In this document: positions 60,738-64,000 of the stretch, piece by piece
How the letters are laid out: every line of letters begins with the position of its first letter
Position numbering within the stretch: position 1 is the stretch's first letter
NCBI GenBank assembly: GCA_044358015.1
Contig: JBIKOO010000002.1
Location: forward strand, 1 to 64,000
DNA: 64,000 nucleotides
DNA from: Casp-actino8 sp044358015
GTDB lineage: Bacteria; Actinomycetota; Acidimicrobiia; Acidimicrobiales; Ilumatobacteraceae
Direction of reading: 5' to 3'
Position numbers and translations under genes: made by a program
Notes under the pieces: model-generated
Databases searched by the model: none
Seen by the model: the letters and a program-made list of their open reading frames with translations, nothing else
What the model was told of the DNA's origin: nothing

Positions 60738-61749
60738 GAGGCATTTTCAAGTCAATGTACGGCGAACGCAAGAGTGATGAAGCCATTGCCCAAAAGACCC
60801 CTTCAGAACTGTTCTGGATCAGTTGTTCCGGAGTAAGAGAATTCAGAAGCTCTCCATGGTTGCTGCTGACGTAATGAATGAGATACGACTTTTCGGGTAG
60901 TTCCAAATTTCGTTCAGTAAAGAATCGGTAACTCTGCCCTGGTGGAACTGCATAGAAAGAATCGGGTTCGTGTACTTGTGCCAAGTACGGCTCTTGCTTC
61001 ACTACCGAGGTCAGCAGAGATGGACCAAGTGAAAATCGAACCGCAGGGTTAACTTTTTGAGCATTTTCCAAGAGAGCAGTTGTGAGTTCTGATTGAGCCT
61101 GTGAGGCAATAACGGCGTTGTTCAAGGCTCGACCTAAGACCACTTTGTCAACGATGCTCTGTATGCGCCGTGGTGGCATAAAGCGTCCGGTAAGTCTGCA
61201 GATTTCCTTATTGAGCCACCAATTCACTGCCCACAGGGCGGTGGGAAGCCAGTCAGTCACCCCAAGCCCTTCCTGAACTCTCTTTTCGTCGAGTTTCCAC
61301 ACCAGCTCGGCGCCTACTTGACTATGGCTTGAACTCAAAATGTTGTCGAGGGGACGGCGAACCAGAATGTCAAAATCAAGGTAGATCCCACCACGAAGGT
61401 GCAGCAGTGCATATCGAAGCAAGTTGCTTCTTGCGGAAAGTGCCGTTTGAGGTATTCGGTTCCAGACACTTAACAGGTCTGACGATCGTGAAAGATCTGA
61501 GTCACAGGAATGAAGTAGTTCCGCAACATCAATGGAGTGGATCTCCACATTTGACAACTGACGAGTCAAAAGGAAGTCAAGAGCGAGGGGTTCGGGCCCT
61601 TCAATATGGATTTCGATAGTCGCCCACGGATGATGGCGTAGGACACTTTCGACTGCCAGTCGATTAGATAGACCGAATGATTGTCCCGACCAAATAAATA
61701 TGAAGCGTTCCGGAATTTTCGCCGACACTGTGAAAGTCTGACGACTCAT
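60727..61749 (-). CDS. DXD-type glycosyltransferase (GT32/capsular polysaccharide-like)
   Basis: 340 residues; the sugar-nucleotide DXD motif is GGIYLDFDILVRRPLD near residue 130, the form seen in OCH1/GT32 and capsular polysaccharide synthesis enzymes. The start FIFIWSGQSFGLSNRLAVES and LLRYALLHLRGG helix before the motif are family-like. First gene of the seven-gene operon; ATG 61749, with the promoter expected in the 45 bases upstream. Probably transfers a hexose to a lipid-linked glycan. Confidence 0.85.
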   Translation of the reverse strand: MSRQTFTVSAKIPERFIFIWSGQSFGLSNRLAVESVLRHHPWATIEIHIEGPEPLALDFLLTRQLSNVEIHSIDVAELLHSCDSDLSRSSDLLSVWNRIPQTALSARSNLLRYALLHLRGGIYLDFDILVRRPLDNILSSSHSQVGAELVWKLDEKRVQEGLGVTDWLPTALWAVNWWLNKEICRLTGRFMPPRRIQSIVDKVVLGRALNNAVIASQAQSELTTALLENAQKVNPAVRFSLGPSLLTSVVKQEPYLAQVHEPDSFYAVPPGQSYRFFTERNLELPEKSYLIHYVSSNHGELLNSLTPEQLIQNSSEGVFWAMASSLLRSPYIDLKMPHAA

Positions 61750-61794
61750 GACAAATATGCGATTACCGTGAGGTGAACGGGGGATTGCGAACAG

Positions 61795-62235
61795 TTAGAT
61801 ATGTGAGTCGGCTAGCCAATCACGAAGTGACTGATCTAGTTCATCAAGTGATCGCACCAACTTGTTGATGCTGCATTGCATCATTAAGTTGACAACTTCG
61901 TTGCCATTTGGAAAGCGGGCGCGCCAGTCGGTGAATAGGCCAATGATGAATTTGTTATGTGCGTACGCGTAGCCCATCTCCCACGCGGTGCCGTCATCGG
62001 TCATGATGCCATTTAGGTTCGCAACAACTACTTGGCAGCGATCAATGCCGCCCTTGTCGTTTAAGAAAATCTCGCCAACATTCTCGGCGGTCTTTGGTGG
62101 GTTATCTCGATGTGGCAAAAAGGTGTCAAAGCCAGCATCTTGAATAAGTTGATCAATCTTTTCAATGAACCACCGTTCACCCTCATCAAAAAGTGGTCCA
62201 GCGACATAGACATATGGCTTTGGTGAGTTACTCAT
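61795..62235 (-). CDS. Nucleoside 2-deoxyribosyltransferase
   Basis: 146-residue enzyme that swaps bases on 2'-deoxyribosides. Opening YVYVAGPLFDEGERWF and DDGTAWEMGYAYAHNK near residue 88 (catalytic Glu in AWEMG) are diagnostic. ATG 62235, with GGAGC upstream, overlaps the CoA-transferase stop by eight bases. Works in purine/pyrimidine deoxynucleoside salvage, in keeping with cdd and deoC 11 kb away, though it sits in a CoA-transferase operon. Confidence 0.85.
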   Translation of the reverse strand: MSNSPKPYVYVAGPLFDEGERWFIEKIDQLIQDAGFDTFLPHRDNPPKTAENVGEIFLNDKGGIDRCQVVVANLNGIMTDDGTAWEMGYAYAHNKFIIGLFTDWRARFPNGNEVVNLMMQCSINKLVRSLDELDQSLRDWLADSHI

Positions 62236-63382
62236 TTTGTGCTCCATCTGTTTGGCTCCAGCCATTCTTTCTGATGTCGTCGCCATCGGCATTTTTGGCG
62301 CGCCCTTCGTGACGTAACAGCCCAGGGGTGACTGACAACTTTGCGATCAAGTTCTGCATCGGAGTCTCACCAACCGTTGTGATTGCTTCGCGGAATATGA
62401 AATGGGGATCAACAGCGATGTCGGCCATATTCATCACTGGACCAATGGCGGCTTCGGCCTCTTCAAAGAGTCGAATGACTTCGTCGCGTGAACGCTGTGA
62501 GCACCAATCGCGCATCAATTCTTCGAGAGCTTCTCGATGGGCAGCACGACCATCAAATGAGGTAAACCGTTGATCTTCACCGACACCAAGCAGTGTGAGT
62601 ACCCGAGCGGCAACCGAATCGGAAGAACTTGAGATACCAACCCACTGTCCATCAGAACATTGATACGTGCCGCGTGGAACCGTATACGGCAGACCTGCTC
62701 CAAGTCGAGGTTGTAGTTCGCCAGTTAAGGCAAACAGTGATGCAACCGGACCCATGATGTGGAACATGCTTTCAAGCAAACTGATGTCGACGACTTGGCC
62801 AACACCCGAATACAAGGCGACCATGGTTGAAAATGCACCGACAAGTCCGGTGACTTCATCTGTCAGGGCTATTGCCGGAAGCAGAGGTTGTCCATCGGCC
62901 TCACCATTGACCGCTGCAAAGCCCGACATTGATTCGGCGATTGATGCGAAGCCAGGTCGTTGCGCGTACGGACCGGTTTGCCCAAAACCACTGACTCGAG
63001 TCAGCACCAGTGAAGGGTTGATGGCGAGAAGTTCATCTGGTCCAAGACCAAGACGCTCAAGGGTGCCTGGACGGAAATTCTCGACGACAACGTGAGCATC
63101 TTTTACTAGCTTTAGAAATAGTTCTTTGTCGTCAGCAATCTTGAAATCAAGAGCGATAGTGCGCTTGTTGCGATTGGCGATCTTCCACCACAGGCCGACG
63201 CCGTCACGTGGATCTTTCCAGGCCATGTTGCGCAAACTGTCACCTGTGTCGGGCCGTTCAACTTTGATGACATCAGCACCAAAGTCGGCGAGATAGCGCG
63301 CGCAATTCGGTCCAGCGATCACAGTTGAAATATCGAGCACCCGCATGCCCTTGAGCGGTGTCTGCGGTGCGAGTGAAGTCAC
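62228..63382 (-). CDS. CaiB/BaiF family (type III) CoA-transferase
   Basis: 384-residue family III CoA-transferase: VLDISTVIAGPNCARYLADFGADVIKVERPD at the N-terminus (read as two adjoining motifs), VENFRPGTLERLGLG and the active-site region GEADGQPLLPAIALTD near residue 155, where Asp of LTDEV would form the acyl anhydride. GTG 63382, six bases after the phosphoesterase stop, is preferred to an upstream ATG that would overlap it. Acyl-CoA substrate unknown; different from the member at 32551. Confidence 0.9.
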   Translation of the reverse strand: MTSLAPQTPLKGMRVLDISTVIAGPNCARYLADFGADVIKVERPDTGDSLRNMAWKDPRDGVGLWWKIANRNKRTIALDFKIADDKELFLKLVKDAHVVVENFRPGTLERLGLGPDELLAINPSLVLTRVSGFGQTGPYAQRPGFASIAESMSGFAAVNGEADGQPLLPAIALTDEVTGLVGAFSTMVALYSGVGQVVDISLLESMFHIMGPVASLFALTGELQPRLGAGLPYTVPRGTYQCSDGQWVGISSSSDSVAARVLTLLGVGEDQRFTSFDGRAAHREALEELMRDWCSQRSRDEVIRLFEEAEAAIGPVMNMADIAVDPHFIFREAITTVGETPMQNLIAKLSVTPGLLRHEGRAKNADGDDIRKNGWSQTDGAQNE

Positions 63383-63387
63383 GTTTT

Positions 63388-64000
63388 CTATTCTGCCCGA
63401 GCAGGGAAGACGAAACACCGTTCATTCAGTGTGCCAAGTGCGTAGTTTTCGTAGTCAATTCCGAAGTCTTCGTACAAGTGGCGACAACGCTCGCTCCAAT
63501 CAAGAGCCTCTGGAGTCGAGATGCGGTGGACGACCTGCATCACTCCACCTTCGTAGACGCGGTATTCGGCCCACGTGCCTGGGAAATCTTTGACGCAACC
63601 GATTTCAATTGTGGGTACGCCACATTCCATTTGTCGCACGCGATGCCGATGCGTATGCCCAGCGGTGTAGCCAATGATGTTCGTATGTTGAGCAACAACT
63701 TGATTGAGGGCGTCACTACTGTCGGGATTGATTCCGAAGTAACCCTCGCTGCGATGACCATCGGCTTGCGCCCCGGGAGTCCACTGTTGGTGATGCCCCA
63801 TCACGAGTACGGGCAATTGAGTTGATGCGGCATGTTCGGCTAACCAAGTGAGTTGACCTGAGGCGATGTCGCCGGTGGTTTCTGTGGGAATCGCGGTGTC
63901 CATCAGGGCGACACAGATTCCGGGCATGTCAATCCATTGATCGTTGTCGTATTTATGTTGTCCTAAATACGAATCATGATTGCCGCGGATGACATGCAGT
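63388..64000 (-). CDS. Calcineurin-like metallophosphoesterase, 3' part (cut by window edge)
   Basis: The frame stays open to the window end and encodes VIRGNHDSYLGQHKYDNDQW, whose GNHD is the third metallophosphoesterase motif, so the true start lies beyond 64000. Further motifs are VLVMGHHQQW and AGHTHRHRVRQ (metal His residues). It hydrolyses a phosphodiester or monoester using two metal ions. First visible gene of a unit with the CoA-transferase and deoxyribosyltransferase. No function can be given more exactly. Confidence 0.88.
   Translation of the reverse strand, partial: LHVIRGNHDSYLGQHKYDNDQWIDMPGICVALMDTAIPTETTGDIASGQLTWLAEHAASTQLPVLVMGHHQQWTPGAQADGHRSEGYFGINPDSSDALNQVVAQHTNIIGYTAGHTHRHRVRQMECGVPTIEIGCVKDFPGTWAEYRVYEGGVMQVVHRISTPEALDWSERCRHLYEDFGIDYENYALGTLNERCFVFPARAE

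Noticed and set aside
1..64000. tRNA, rRNA, insertion sequences, integrases or phage genes
   Set aside because: Intergenic spaces are mostly too short and no cloverleaf, transposase or integrase motif was noticed; a covariance-model scan would be needed to exclude small RNAs fully.

Overview
The window is a single, densely coding stretch of a bacterial chromosome with no rRNA, tRNA, insertion sequence, prophage or CRISPR array that I could find. Gene content points to a high-level actinobacterium: a WXG100 protein, a TIGR03085-type DinB-like protein, oligoribonuclease, a PimB/MgtA-like mannosyltransferase, RecQ with a phosphoribosyltransferase-like tail, and many short-chain dehydrogenases, CaiB CoA-transferases and flavin monooxygenases. 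Base composition looks moderate rather than GC-rich, which with this repertoire suggests a planktonic Acidimicrobiia/Ilumatobacter-like lineage; this is inference, not something the sequence states. No gap between confidently called genes exceeds about 300 bases; the longest (34109-34354, about 245 bases) holds a possible promoter for the small RHH gene and nothing else clear.

Region 1 (1-23.5 kb) looks catabolic and oxidative: the end of a carotenoid-cleavage-type dioxygenase with a type-B carboxylesterase, a Cys-rich unknown protein and an SDR divergent across a striking 64-bp inverted repeat, RecQ, an SDR, a frameshifted OafA/SGNH acyltransferase, an aldo/keto reductase, two divergent Baeyer-Villiger-type monooxygenases, a di-iron fatty acid hydroxylase, ABC-F, an MDR/SDR pair divergent from a TetR regulator, a split-barrel flavoprotein, a complete second carotenoid dioxygenase, and a branched-chain-type solute-binding lipoprotein with a fused LivH-LivM permease. 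Together these could import and oxidise a terpenoid or apocarotenoid-like ketone, insert oxygen to make an ester, and hydrolyse it.

Region 2 (23.5-40.5 kb) is mixed housekeeping: PhoD phosphatase, two exported unknown proteins, EamA exporter, a GGDEF-EAL protein whose EAL motifs are eroded, two DUF1295 membrane proteins on either side of a PlsC acyltransferase, a YczE-like membrane protein, CaiB transferase, an orphan ribbon-helix-helix protein, SDR, M20 amidohydrolase, NUDIX, a WXG100 protein, a thiamine-binding-like protein with a YheO-type HTH regulator, polysaccharide deacetylase, HAD phosphatase and MscS.

Region 3 (40.5-49.1 kb) is a glycan module: a GH29 fucosidase behind a perfect 7-5-7 operator-like palindrome faces a minus-strand run of oligoribonuclease, MBL hydrolase, sulfatase, TIGR03085 protein, GH3 glucosidase and an MBL-like protein lacking its metal-binding histidines. 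None of the glycan enzymes has a visible signal peptide.

Region 4 (49.1-54.8 kb) carries dut, a 17-bp tandem repeat, plsC, a pyrimidine-salvage pair (cdd-deoC) translationally coupled to each other and followed by an aminotransferase/omega-amidase pair, a GNAT and msrA. Region 5 (54.8-61.7 kb) is a tightly overlapping seven-gene operon of glycosyltransferases, flippase, DUF2334 deacetylase-like protein and GNAT, presumably making a surface glycan. The window ends with a nucleoside deoxyribosyltransferase, a CoA-transferase and a truncated metallophosphoesterase.
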